A stretch of 64,000 bases of DNA from Treponema sp. (GTDB lineage Bacteria > Spirochaetota > Spirochaetia > Treponematales > Treponemataceae). The notes beneath the pieces were generated by a model. That model saw nothing but the letters and a program-made list of their open reading frames with translations. It did no database searches and was not told where the DNA came from. Positions 19,070 to 26,520 of the stretch are shown here, one piece after another. The stretch spans positions 62,001 through 126,000 of the forward strand of contig JAILLQ010000019.1 of the NCBI GenBank assembly GCA_024693045.1, in the 5' to 3' direction. The position numbers and the translations under genes were made by a program. Every line of letters starts with the position of its first letter. Position 1 is the stretch's first letter.

Positions 19070-19239
19070 TTGTAACCTAAAAGTCAGGTTTTGAAGCGGA
19101 GCGGCGGCATAAAAAAAAGCGAGCAGTGCGGAGCGTTTTTTAGGTAAACATGCATGGATGAATGTTTAGCCGTGGAGACGGCCTGGAGGGAGCAGACAGG
19201 AAGTCTGCGAGAGAAAGGCCAAAACCTGCAGCCGCCGCT
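19070..19239 (+). other. GC-rich structured intergenic element ending in a copy of the tRNA-Asn 3' end
   Basis: No coding frame is seen between the tRNA terminator and the next gene. The segment is much richer in G and C than its surroundings. It holds several hairpins: AACCT/AGGTT (19074-19090), an 8-bp closing pair ACCTAAAA/TTTTAGGT (19075-19082 with 19138-19145), AAACAT/ATGTTT (19146-19167), GCCGT/ACGGC with a GGAG tetraloop (19169-19182) and GCAGAC/GTCTGC (19192-19208). GCGGAGCG occurs twice (19096, 19128). It ends with a 19-nt near-copy of the tRNA 3' part (19221-19239 versus 19001-19019, one mismatch) followed by a second terminator. Structured RNA, dispersed repeat or integration scar are all possible. 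Confidence 0.6.
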
Positions 19240-19270
19240 AACCTCTAGTAAATGCTAGAGGTTTTTTTTA
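19240..19270 (+). terminator. second intrinsic terminator after the structured element
   Basis: 9-bp stem AACCTCTAG / CTAGAGGTT (19240-19248, 19255-19263) with a 6-nt loop and a run of eight T overlapping its end. Confidence 0.9.
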
Positions 19271-19289
19271 TTTTTAAATTCATTCTATT

Positions 19290-19318
19290 TTGTAATTATA
19301 AATAAAAATTGCTATAAT
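19290..19318 (+). promoter_or_regulatory. promoter of the cyclo-ligase gene
   Basis: TTGTAA (19290-19295), a 17-nt spacer and TATAAT (19313-19318), 9 nt before the ATG at 19328. No Shine-Dalgarno precedes the ATG. Confidence 0.6.
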
Positions 19319-19327
19319 TAATTTGTT

Positions 19328-19969
19328 ATGAGTTGTTGTGATGCAGGTCTAGAAAAACTTCCTTTGTCAGAAAGAAAAAAAATATTACGCAAGAAAGCAA
19401 AAACAGTATTAAAAGAATTATTTTCTGATAGCGCTTTGGCCAATCAGCTTTCAATTACAGTTTGTGATTACTTTACAAAATCTTCTATATATAAGGATGC
19501 ACCAGCCATTTTTGCTTATATGGCTATGAGTGACGAAATAGATTTGAGCCCAGTGATGCAAAAAGCACTTAAAGATGGAAAAAAACTCTATCTTCCAAGG
19601 ATGAAGGCTTCTGGAAATGAAATGGATTTTTATCAGGTAAAAGATTTGGAATCTTCTTTTACCAGTGACAACACTTATAAAATAAAGGAGCCGGCTGAAA
19701 CTTGTCCCGTAATAGATAGTAGCGAGATTCCTGCTTACTCCGCCTTTTTAATTCCGGGGCTGGCTTTTAATCTAAATGGCGCCAGACTCGGTCGTGGAAA
19801 AGGTTATTATGACCGCTATCTTTCAAGCTTGGATGTAAAAGGAAAAAATCTGTCGCTTTCAGGTGTATGTTCCGTAAATTTGATTACAAAAGACATTCCA
19901 ACTTCTGACAACGATTTTTTCGTAACTCATTTGCTGAATGAATATGCATTTATAGAATGCAAACAGTAA
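19328..19969 (+). CDS. 5-formyltetrahydrofolate cyclo-ligase
   Basis: ATP-dependent conversion of 5-formyl-THF to 5,10-methenyl-THF in one-carbon metabolism (5-FCL/MTHFS family). The 213-residue protein has the family hallmarks: an N-terminal helix rich in Arg/Lys that includes LSERKKILRKKAK, PAIFAYMAMSDEIDL, KLYLPRM and, most diagnostic, the C-terminal IPGLAFNLNGARLGRGKGYYDRYL loop. It is a single gene with its own promoter and almost no leader. It converges with the M16-like gene with one base between the stop codons. Confidence 0.9.
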   Translation: MSCCDAGLEKLPLSERKKILRKKAKTVLKELFSDSALANQLSITVCDYFTKSSIYKDAPAIFAYMAMSDEIDLSPVMQKALKDGKKLYLPRMKASGNEMDFYQVKDLESSFTSDNTYKIKEPAETCPVIDSSEIPAYSAFLIPGLAFNLNGARLGRGKGYYDRYLSSLDVKGKNLSLSGVCSVNLITKDIPTSDNDFFVTHLLNEYAFIECKQ

Positions 19970-19970
19970 T

Positions 19971-22724
19971 TTATTTTTTTGCATCACTGGAATAGACTTT
20001 TAAAAGAGGCGTTTCGAGTAAATATTCTTCTGCAATTTTTCTAAAATCTTCGGGTTTTGCCTCAAGAATATAGGTATAGTCTTCCAGGTATTCATCTGCT
20101 TTTTCACCTTTTGCCAAAAGTTTCGCAGTTCCCAAGTTGCTTTTGCTTTGAGAAAGGTAGTGCATTATCCAGCTGCTTTTAATGTTTTCAATTTCATCCT
20201 CGTTATTCAACCCTTCTGTGAATTCCTTGTAAAGTGAAAGATATAGATTTTCTATTTCTTCTGTATGAGAAACATTTAAGAAAGTTATACCCGATATTGG
20301 AAGTTCACTTTCCGGTAAAAACAATTTTGCATCAGCTCTTTCATTAATGAGTTCAAGAAAATTAATTAACAATGCATTGTATAAAAGTCTTTCGTAGTGG
20401 TCGTCAGGGCATTTCATAAGAAAAAGCAGAGGGTCAGAAAAATCTTTTGTCGGAACAAGTACTGCTGGCATAGGACCTGCATCTTCTGCTTTTACGTCTG
20501 TATAAAAAAGATGTCTTATTTTGCAGCTTACTCTTTTGGCTTTTTCAGGAAAATCAGCTTTTTGAAATTCTTTGTCCAAATCAAGCTTTTTCTGTGTTGA
20601 AAGTAGGCCTAAACTTGAGTTTAAATTTTCTAAGCTCTTTTCCTTATCAAAATTTCCCGTAATGTAGATTGAATATCGGTCAGCATTCAGGAGTTTTGGA
20701 TAAGAAGCAAGAATTTCAGTATAAGTTGTTCTTTGAAGTATGTCCTTATCGCTGTCGTATATGTCACGGATAAGGTAATCATCGTAAAGATATTTAATTC
20801 CCCTGAAGATAATTTGATTTACGGGATTTGCATTAAAAATCCGCTTTTGAGTCTGGCAGGCGTAAACTGCACTATCAGCAGAAGCAGGGATTATGTCACT
20901 AAATATGAGTGCGTTTCCAATTGATTTAATACAAGGGGTAAGGTCTTCTTTTTGGCAGACAATTGAAATAAAGCTTTGCCTTTCAAGAGTTTCGGCTTCT
21001 ACGTCCGGAAAACCTTCTAAAATTCCTTGGGCACTGTACTGGTTTAATTCATTTTGAATGTTATTTGCAAAAGAGTTAATCATAAGGCTTTCAAATCCGG
21101 CTTTTCCCTGGTCAGAAAATTTTCCACCTTTTACAGCGATGAGTATGGCTATTTGAGATGTGTTTTTGTTTTCTTTAAATGTTACAGGAATTCCGTTTTG
21201 TAATTTGTCGTATGAAAGGCTTTTTTTACTTTCTTCAATAAAACTTTTTAGAGCATCTTCTGAATCAAAGTCAGAAAGATAGGGAAGGGCTTTTTCTTGG
21301 ACTAGATTCTGGCTGGCATTTTGCTGGAGTTTCTGCAGATACCAGGAGCCGTTTTTTCGATTAACGCTTTCGTAGCCTGCTTTTGCAAAGAGATTTTTAC
21401 ATTTTTTGAAATTTTTTGTATTTACTAAAACAAATACAAAGGCATCTTCCTTTTCCAGCTGATTTAAAATCTCCTTGTTATTTTCTGCATTGATTTCTTG
21501 AGGTCGCTTCATCATTTTTTGAGATAAAGAAATCTGGTTTTCAATAGAATCTGCATTACTTAAAGCCCAGAAATTTGAAAGATATTCCATAAAAGTTTCA
21601 GAGTCAGAAGAGATTTTGTTAAACGAAGAAATGATTCTGTTTTTTGCTGATGTAAACTCTTCTTCTCTTGTCATTTTAATTGAATCTCTTGTTTCTTTTA
21701 CAAAATTTTCACACTGGTCAGTGATTGAGTATTTGTTTTTTTCTAGAAGTGCTTGTATTATCAACCTGCTTGTACCGTTTTTGTGGGCAGCTGCGGCATT
21801 GATATATTCTTTTTCCCTTATGTTTATTCCTGGGTTTTCAATTAGATTTGTCTTTAGAGTTGAAAAGTTTGAGTTCAAACAACTTGCGATAATGTCAGCC
21901 TGATTCATAGATAAAGATGCATACTGAACAATTATTTGAGTTAAATCTTCTGAAAAATCGTTATCGTAGAGTACGAATTTATGAACTTTATTTCCTGCTG
22001 CAAGTCCGTTTGACCTCTGAACTGAAAGAGCGGCCTCGTATTGTCCGAAAGTTCTTTTGATAAGGTTTAATGCAGCTTCTTTTTTTATACAGCCACTAAT
22101 AAAAATTGCTGTGTTTTGCGGAATGTACCATCCGTTGGAAATTGCAGAAAGAATAGTTCTTGCCTGTGCAGGACTGGTTTTCGAAAATAATGCTGGATAG
22201 ATTCCTGAATCGTGTTTCCATGGCGAAGAAGAAAAGACTCTGGAATCGATGCTGGCGTTAATAAATGCTGCTGGTGTGTAGGCGTATTGCATGACTTCTG
22301 TTTTTAGTGCAGAAAGTTCTTCTTTGATTAATTTATCAGAAAAGGCCGGAGAAAAGGCTTGAGATGCTAAAAGGGTAAGTGTTCTTTCTACTTTTGAAGG
22401 GCTTGTGCTGATTATGTATCTGGAGGAATCCGCATTGCATTCTGCATGGAGTTTTTTTAATTCATTGAAGTTTTTTGAACTCTTTTGAAAAAGTCTTGTG
22501 TATAAAGAAAAAAAGCCTGTGTTAGCCTGAGTTTGTGAACTAAATCCTGCTTTTACGCTGTATTCTATACGTATTGTGGCTGATGAGAAATCTTCCAGAA
22601 CAAATATTTTTATTCCGTTTTCAAGTGTATATTCTTCGTATTGATTTTGGTTGAATACGTTTTCCTGTGCAAATAAAAATTCTGTAGCAAAAATAAGCAA
22701 AAATAGCTTTAAAAATTTTTTCAT
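19971..22724 (-). CDS. exported M16 peptidase-like protein lacking the zinc-binding motif
   Basis: A 917-residue protein with a signal peptide (residues 1-19) and two halves resembling the pitrilysin/M16 fold: YTLENGIKIFVLEDFSSATIRIEYSVKAG at the start, and NGIPVTFKENKNTSQIAILIAVKGG at mid-protein. In active M16 enzymes the first half carries HxxEH just after the first of these segments. Here the matching region reads ANTGFFSLYTRLF, with no His-x-x-Glu-His in either half, so it is probably a non-catalytic relative. It likely works in the periplasm, either as a chaperone-like or partner subunit (inference). TATAAT lies 7 nt before the ATG. Confidence 0.75.
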   Translation of the reverse strand: MKKFLKLFLLIFATEFLFAQENVFNQNQYEEYTLENGIKIFVLEDFSSATIRIEYSVKAGFSSQTQANTGFFSLYTRLFQKSSKNFNELKKLHAECNADSSRYIISTSPSKVERTLTLLASQAFSPAFSDKLIKEELSALKTEVMQYAYTPAAFINASIDSRVFSSSPWKHDSGIYPALFSKTSPAQARTILSAISNGWYIPQNTAIFISGCIKKEAALNLIKRTFGQYEAALSVQRSNGLAAGNKVHKFVLYDNDFSEDLTQIIVQYASLSMNQADIIASCLNSNFSTLKTNLIENPGINIREKEYINAAAAHKNGTSRLIIQALLEKNKYSITDQCENFVKETRDSIKMTREEEFTSAKNRIISSFNKISSDSETFMEYLSNFWALSNADSIENQISLSQKMMKRPQEINAENNKEILNQLEKEDAFVFVLVNTKNFKKCKNLFAKAGYESVNRKNGSWYLQKLQQNASQNLVQEKALPYLSDFDSEDALKSFIEESKKSLSYDKLQNGIPVTFKENKNTSQIAILIAVKGGKFSDQGKAGFESLMINSFANNIQNELNQYSAQGILEGFPDVEAETLERQSFISIVCQKEDLTPCIKSIGNALIFSDIIPASADSAVYACQTQKRIFNANPVNQIIFRGIKYLYDDYLIRDIYDSDKDILQRTTYTEILASYPKLLNADRYSIYITGNFDKEKSLENLNSSLGLLSTQKKLDLDKEFQKADFPEKAKRVSCKIRHLFYTDVKAEDAGPMPAVLVPTKDFSDPLLFLMKCPDDHYERLLYNALLINFLELINERADAKLFLPESELPISGITFLNVSHTEEIENLYLSLYKEFTEGLNNEDEIENIKSSWIMHYLSQSKSNLGTAKLLAKGEKADEYLEDYTYILEAKPEDFRKIAEEYLLETPLLKVYSSDAKK

Positions 22725-22770
22725 ATCTAAAATTATAGCATTTTTTATTCAATTTAAGTAGAATGCGGGT

Positions 22771-24948
22771 ATGACTGTTATCACTTATTTATCAAAAGAA
22801 AAAAATAAAATCGATCTTCCTAAGGAAATCCTTAAGGGTAAAAGAAATCTTTCTGAAAATGAAGTTTCCCGCCTTATAGAATTACGAAATAGCTCTGAAG
22901 ATTGGTCAAATGTTTATGTATCTGAAAAAGATGGGGAATTTAATCCTGAATATATAAGAGACACTCGCTTTGAAGGTTTTGTTGTCATAGGTAGAATTTG
23001 TCCTGCGAAATTAAAATATCATGATTTGGAACTTGAAACTGGAATAATTAATTGTTTGGTACGAAATAGTGTAATTGGTAATGATTGTGTCGTTCGTAAT
23101 GTTTCATATCTTGAAAATTACAGATTAGGTGATAGAGTTCTTCTATTTAATATACAGGAATTGAGTTGTACTCAGCACAGTAAATTTGGTAATGGGATTT
23201 TAAAAGAAGGTGAACCGGAAGAAAACCGAATTTGGATTGGAGTAGGAAACGAAAATAACGGTCGTTCTGTTCTGCCTTTTGAATCAATGATAGCTTCTGA
23301 TGCTTATCTGTGGTCAAAATATCGAGGTGATTCTGAATTGATGAATCGCTTTGTTGAAATTACAGAGAATTCTTTTTCAAAAGCGAAAGATACTTTTGGA
23401 ATAATTGAAAATGATGTCGTCATCAAGAATACAACTTTATTGAAAGATGTAAAGATTTGTTCCTGTACATATATTAAGGGTGCTTTCAAGATTAAAAACG
23501 TAACAATTCTTTCTAGTGAAGATGAGCCTAGCCAAGTTGGTGAAGGGGTAGAATTGGTTAACGGAATTGTAGGATATGGTTCCCATATTTTTTACCAGGC
23601 TGTTGCAATTCGCTTTATCTTAGGGCGAAACTGTCAGTTAAAGTACGGAGCACGACTGATTAATTCTGTTTTAGGAGATAACTCTACTGTATCATGTTGT
23701 GAACTTTTAAATAATTTGATTTTTCCATTTCATGAGCAGCATCACAATTCTTCTTTCTTGATTGCAACAACTGTTATGGGGCAGTCAAATATCGCAGCGG
23801 GTGCAACCATCGGTAGTAATCATAATTCACGAAGTCCTGATGGCGAAATAATAGCGGGTCGTGGTTTCTGGCCAGGTTTGTGTACAGATTTTAAACATAA
23901 TAGCCGTTTTGCAAGCTTTGTTCTTTCATCTAAGGGGTCATATAAAAGAGAATTGGATATTCAATATCCATTTTCTTTGATTTCTGCCGGGGATGATATT
24001 GAAAGTCCAATTCATATTCTTCCTGCCTGGTGGTTTATGTACAATATGTTTGCCATTATTCGAAATAAGTACAAATTTTCAAAAAGAGATAAAAGGGCTG
24101 TAAAGGTTCAGATTATTGAAAATGACCCTTTTGCACCTGATACAATGGAAGAAATTGGTAAAGCTATTCGTAGGATAATCGAATTGACTGCAGGTCAGCT
24201 ATCTCAGCTTGATGTAAGCCGCACAGAAACTATTTCCAGTCAGGAAGAACTTTTTCAGGCAGCAAAAGATTATCTTCATACTACATCAAACGATAAATTT
24301 ACTTTATTTGATTTACAGGCTCAGAAAAAGGTAGGAGCAATAATTTATAAACCCTTAAAAGCATACAAGGCTTACAGACAGGTATGTAAATATTTTGCGG
24401 TTCGAACGTTAATAGATTTTTGTCGTAGAAATTCTCTTGTAGCTTTGGAAGAAATAATTGTTTCTGAAATCAAACTTATTCCTCTTTATATTGACTGGAT
24501 GAATGTTGGCGGACAGGTTATGCCAAAGGAAAAAGTTCAGGAACTCTGTTCTCTTATAAAGGAAGGAAAGGTAAAGGACTGGGATTCTGTTCATGCTTTT
24601 TACGCTGATGTTCAGAAATATTATGAAGATTATAAATCTCGTTATGCAATTTATCTTCTTGAAAAACTTTATTCCAGAAGTATTGAAAAATTTGATAGTG
24701 AAATATTTGAAGATATTTTAGAAGATGTTTCAAAAATGGCAGAAACAATGCTCAAGTTCAGTATTGAATCAAGAGAAAAGGATTTTACAGATTATTACCG
24801 CTGTATGACTTACGAATCAAAAGAAGAAATGACAGCTGTTCTGGGAACTCTTGAAGATAATGACTTTTTGAAAGTCCTTAGCAAAGATACAGCTGCTTTT
24901 AAAAAGGATCTTGCAAATCTCTTTAGGGGTCTTGTTAAAAAGAATTAA
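22771..24948 (+). CDS. DUF4954-like left-handed beta-helix protein
   Basis: A 725-residue cytoplasmic protein. The central part (residues ~85-400) has hexapeptide-like repeats typical of left-handed beta helices (IINCLVRNSVIGNDCVVRNV, VELVNGIVGYGSHI, CQLKYGARLINSVLGDN). HEQHHNSSFLIATTVMGQSNIAAGATIGSNHNSRSPDGE resembles the nucleotidyl- or acyl-transferase beta-helix core. The last ~300 residues are helical. From memory this matches DUF4954, found in Treponema and Bacteroidetes; its reaction is unknown. A TAGAAT box lies 6 nt before the ATG, so it is possibly leaderless. It is divergent from the M16-like gene. Confidence 0.75.
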   Translation: MTVITYLSKEKNKIDLPKEILKGKRNLSENEVSRLIELRNSSEDWSNVYVSEKDGEFNPEYIRDTRFEGFVVIGRICPAKLKYHDLELETGIINCLVRNSVIGNDCVVRNVSYLENYRLGDRVLLFNIQELSCTQHSKFGNGILKEGEPEENRIWIGVGNENNGRSVLPFESMIASDAYLWSKYRGDSELMNRFVEITENSFSKAKDTFGIIENDVVIKNTTLLKDVKICSCTYIKGAFKIKNVTILSSEDEPSQVGEGVELVNGIVGYGSHIFYQAVAIRFILGRNCQLKYGARLINSVLGDNSTVSCCELLNNLIFPFHEQHHNSSFLIATTVMGQSNIAAGATIGSNHNSRSPDGEIIAGRGFWPGLCTDFKHNSRFASFVLSSKGSYKRELDIQYPFSLISAGDDIESPIHILPAWWFMYNMFAIIRNKYKFSKRDKRAVKVQIIENDPFAPDTMEEIGKAIRRIIELTAGQLSQLDVSRTETISSQEELFQAAKDYLHTTSNDKFTLFDLQAQKKVGAIIYKPLKAYKAYRQVCKYFAVRTLIDFCRRNSLVALEEIIVSEIKLIPLYIDWMNVGGQVMPKEKVQELCSLIKEGKVKDWDSVHAFYADVQKYYEDYKSRYAIYLLEKLYSRSIEKFDSEIFEDILEDVSKMAETMLKFSIESREKDFTDYYRCMTYESKEEMTAVLGTLEDNDFLKVLSKDTAAFKKDLANLFRGLVKKN

Positions 24949-24995
24949 ATAACTCCCTTTAGTAGGTCTTTCTACAAGACATGTAGCAAAGCCTA

Positions 24996-25048
24996 AAAAA
25001 AAAACTGCCAGTCAGAAGGCATAGAAAGTTGCCTTGGGGACTGGCAGT
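24996..25048 (-). terminator. terminator of the XRE-aldolase gene, possibly bidirectional
   Basis: 10-bp perfect stem ACTGCCAGTC / GACTGGCAGT (25004-25013, 25039-25048) with an inner AAGGC/GCCTT stem. On the minus strand it is followed by ten or so T; the plus-strand side has only TATTTT. A second small inverted repeat, TGCAAGTT/AACTTGCA (25053-25060, 25072-25079), lies between it and the gene's stop. Confidence 0.85.
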
Positions 25049-25104
25049 ATTTTGCAAGTTATACATTTTAAAACTTGCAGAAAGTAATTCTCTTTTTCTA
25101 TTTA

Positions 25105-26319
25105 TTATTCCTGAGATGTCAATTCTTTGAAGTAGTTTGTAATATCTTTTCGGTTTTCTTTTGTATATGCAATTGCTGTTCTTGGATGCTGGTTGAACTG
25201 TCCTGTAAGAAGGTAAGGAAGATCATAGCCCCAAACAACACCCTTTTCTTTCATTGGAATCATGTGCTTTTCGATAAAATCAAGAACTGGGTAAACATTA
25301 TATTTAGGGTTCTTCAAGAAGCCTAAAAGAAGTTCCATTGCACAGTTACCAGCTCCTCGACCCATAGAAAGGTATGTTGCATCAAGGTAATCTACACCGT
25401 CACCCATACATTCGATTGTATTTGCAAAAGCAAGCTTCTGGTTGTCATGTGCGTGAATACCGAGTTTTTTGTTGTATTTTGCAGCAAAGTTACCAAATAA
25501 ATCACAAACACGAGCCATTTCTTCAGGGTAAATTGAACCGTAGCTGTCTACGATGTAGATTACATCAACTGGTGACTGACCTGCCATTTCAAGTGCAGCC
25601 TTAATGTCATTTTCCTGACCTGTAGAAAGAGCCATGATGTTACAGCTTGTTTCGTAGCCTTTTTTGTGGGCGTCTTCAATCATATCGATAGCTGTTGGCA
25701 TCTGGTGAAGATAAGTTGCAACACGAATCAAGTCGATTGGTGATTCAGCTCTGTCGTGAATGTCTTCTTTGTAGTTACAACGACCAACATCGGCCATAAT
25801 TGCTACTTTTACCTTTCTTTCGCCGTCACCTACTACGCTGCGTATATAATCGTCATCACAGAATTTTGAAGGACCGAATTTATTTACATCGAACATTGTT
25901 TTATCAGCCTTGTAGCCGAATTCCATGTAATCAACGCCTGCTTTTATATTTGCTTCATAAAGAGCTTTTGCAAAATCTTCAGCAAAGAAAAAGTCGTTTA
26001 CAAGACCTCCGTCGCGAAGTGTTGCGTCTACAACTTTAATATCGGCGCGGTAATTCATCATTTTTGTAATGTCTTTCATTTCTATCCTCTTCTTTTGAAT
26101 TGAACTTTTTCTTTCCGGAACAGTTTTAGCTTGTCCCAAAAGATATTCCGGGCTTGTTCCCAATGCTTCTGCAATTTTGTTCAGAATTGCTCCGCGAGGG
26201 GTTCGGTTATTACTTAAATAATGTGAAACAGCCGCCTCGGTTATTTGAGCTTTTTCAGCAAGGTCCTTTTGATTCATGCCTTTTTGCTCTAGCAGGGAAC
26301 GAATAATTTCACCCATCAT
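25105..26319 (-). CDS. XRE-type HTH fused to a DRE-TIM aldolase/lyase domain
   Basis: A 404-residue fusion. Residues ~4-62 are an XRE/Cro helix-turn-helix (MNQKDLAEKAQITEAAVSHYL). Residues ~90-400 are an HMGL-like TIM barrel as in 4-hydroxy-2-oxovalerate aldolase and homocitrate synthase: TLRDGG (100-105) with the metal-binding Asp, a HAHDN metal site near 290, and SMGRGAGN. This suggests a divalent-metal aldol or Claisen-type enzyme joined to a DNA-binding domain. The start at 26319 has GAGG upstream. A second strong ribosome site, AAGAGGA with 5-nt spacing, lies inside the gene before Met81 (26079), so a free 324-residue aldolase may also be made. The promoter carries repeated motifs suited to autoregulation. 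Confidence 0.85.
   Translation of the reverse strand: MMGEIIRSLLEQKGMNQKDLAEKAQITEAAVSHYLSNNRTPRGAILNKIAEALGTSPEYLLGQAKTVPERKSSIQKKRIEMKDITKMMNYRADIKVVDATLRDGGLVNDFFFAEDFAKALYEANIKAGVDYMEFGYKADKTMFDVNKFGPSKFCDDDYIRSVVGDGERKVKVAIMADVGRCNYKEDIHDRAESPIDLIRVATYLHQMPTAIDMIEDAHKKGYETSCNIMALSTGQENDIKAALEMAGQSPVDVIYIVDSYGSIYPEEMARVCDLFGNFAAKYNKKLGIHAHDNQKLAFANTIECMGDGVDYLDATYLSMGRGAGNCAMELLLGFLKNPKYNVYPVLDFIEKHMIPMKEKGVVWGYDLPYLLTGQFNQHPRTAIAYTKENRKDITNYFKELTSQE
26079..26091 (-). promoter_or_regulatory. internal ribosome binding site and in-frame start within the XRE-aldolase gene
   Basis: AAGAGGA (26091-26085), 5 nt, then ATG (26079), in frame at Met81. This is a better Shine-Dalgarno than that of the annotated start and lies exactly between the HTH and aldolase domains. 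Confidence 0.6.
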
Positions 26320-26349
26320 TTTGTAAACCTCATTTTATTTGTTAAGAAG

Positions 26350-26378
26350 AATATAATACTTAAAAAATAAAATGTAAA
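26350..26378 (-). promoter_or_regulatory. promoter of the XRE-aldolase gene
   Basis: On the minus strand TTTACA (26378-26373), a 17-nt spacer and TATATT (26355-26350). The -35 box is the complement of the TGTAAA part of the first operator-like repeat. Confidence 0.6.
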
Positions 26379-26432
26379 GTGAATTTAGCTAAAATGTTAA
26401 GTGTTAAGTGAATAAATTAAAAATGTTAAGTA
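26373..26432 (+). repeat. 29-bp tandem repeat, candidate XRE operator
   Basis: Two adjacent 29-bp units (26373-26401 and 26402-26430, 23 of 29 identical). Each begins with TGTWAAGTG and carries a second TGTTAAG motif 22 bp later. The nine-base motif TGTTAAGTG or a one-base variant therefore occurs at 26373, 26395, 26402 and 26424. The array overlaps the -35 of the minus-strand gene and lies about 90 bp upstream of the cyclase gene. Confidence 0.65.
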
Positions 26433-26483
26433 TAATTAAAAGCACTGTTTAATCCATATAAAGCAGGAAAATAGAAAAAAAAT

Positions 26484-26511
26484 TTGAGAATTCTAAATTC
26501 AGTTTTATAAT
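26484..26511 (+). promoter_or_regulatory. promoter of the receptor cyclase operon
   Basis: TTGAGA (26484-26489), a 16-nt spacer and TATAAT (26506-26511), 9 nt before the ATG at 26521. No Shine-Dalgarno precedes that ATG. Confidence 0.6.
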
Positions 26512-26520
26512 ATTACTATT

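Noticed and set aside
19140..19239. A possible second tRNA gene downstream of tRNA-Asn.
   Set aside because: Only the last ~19 nt match a tRNA 3' end; there is no D-arm, anticodon arm or pairing 5' acceptor strand.
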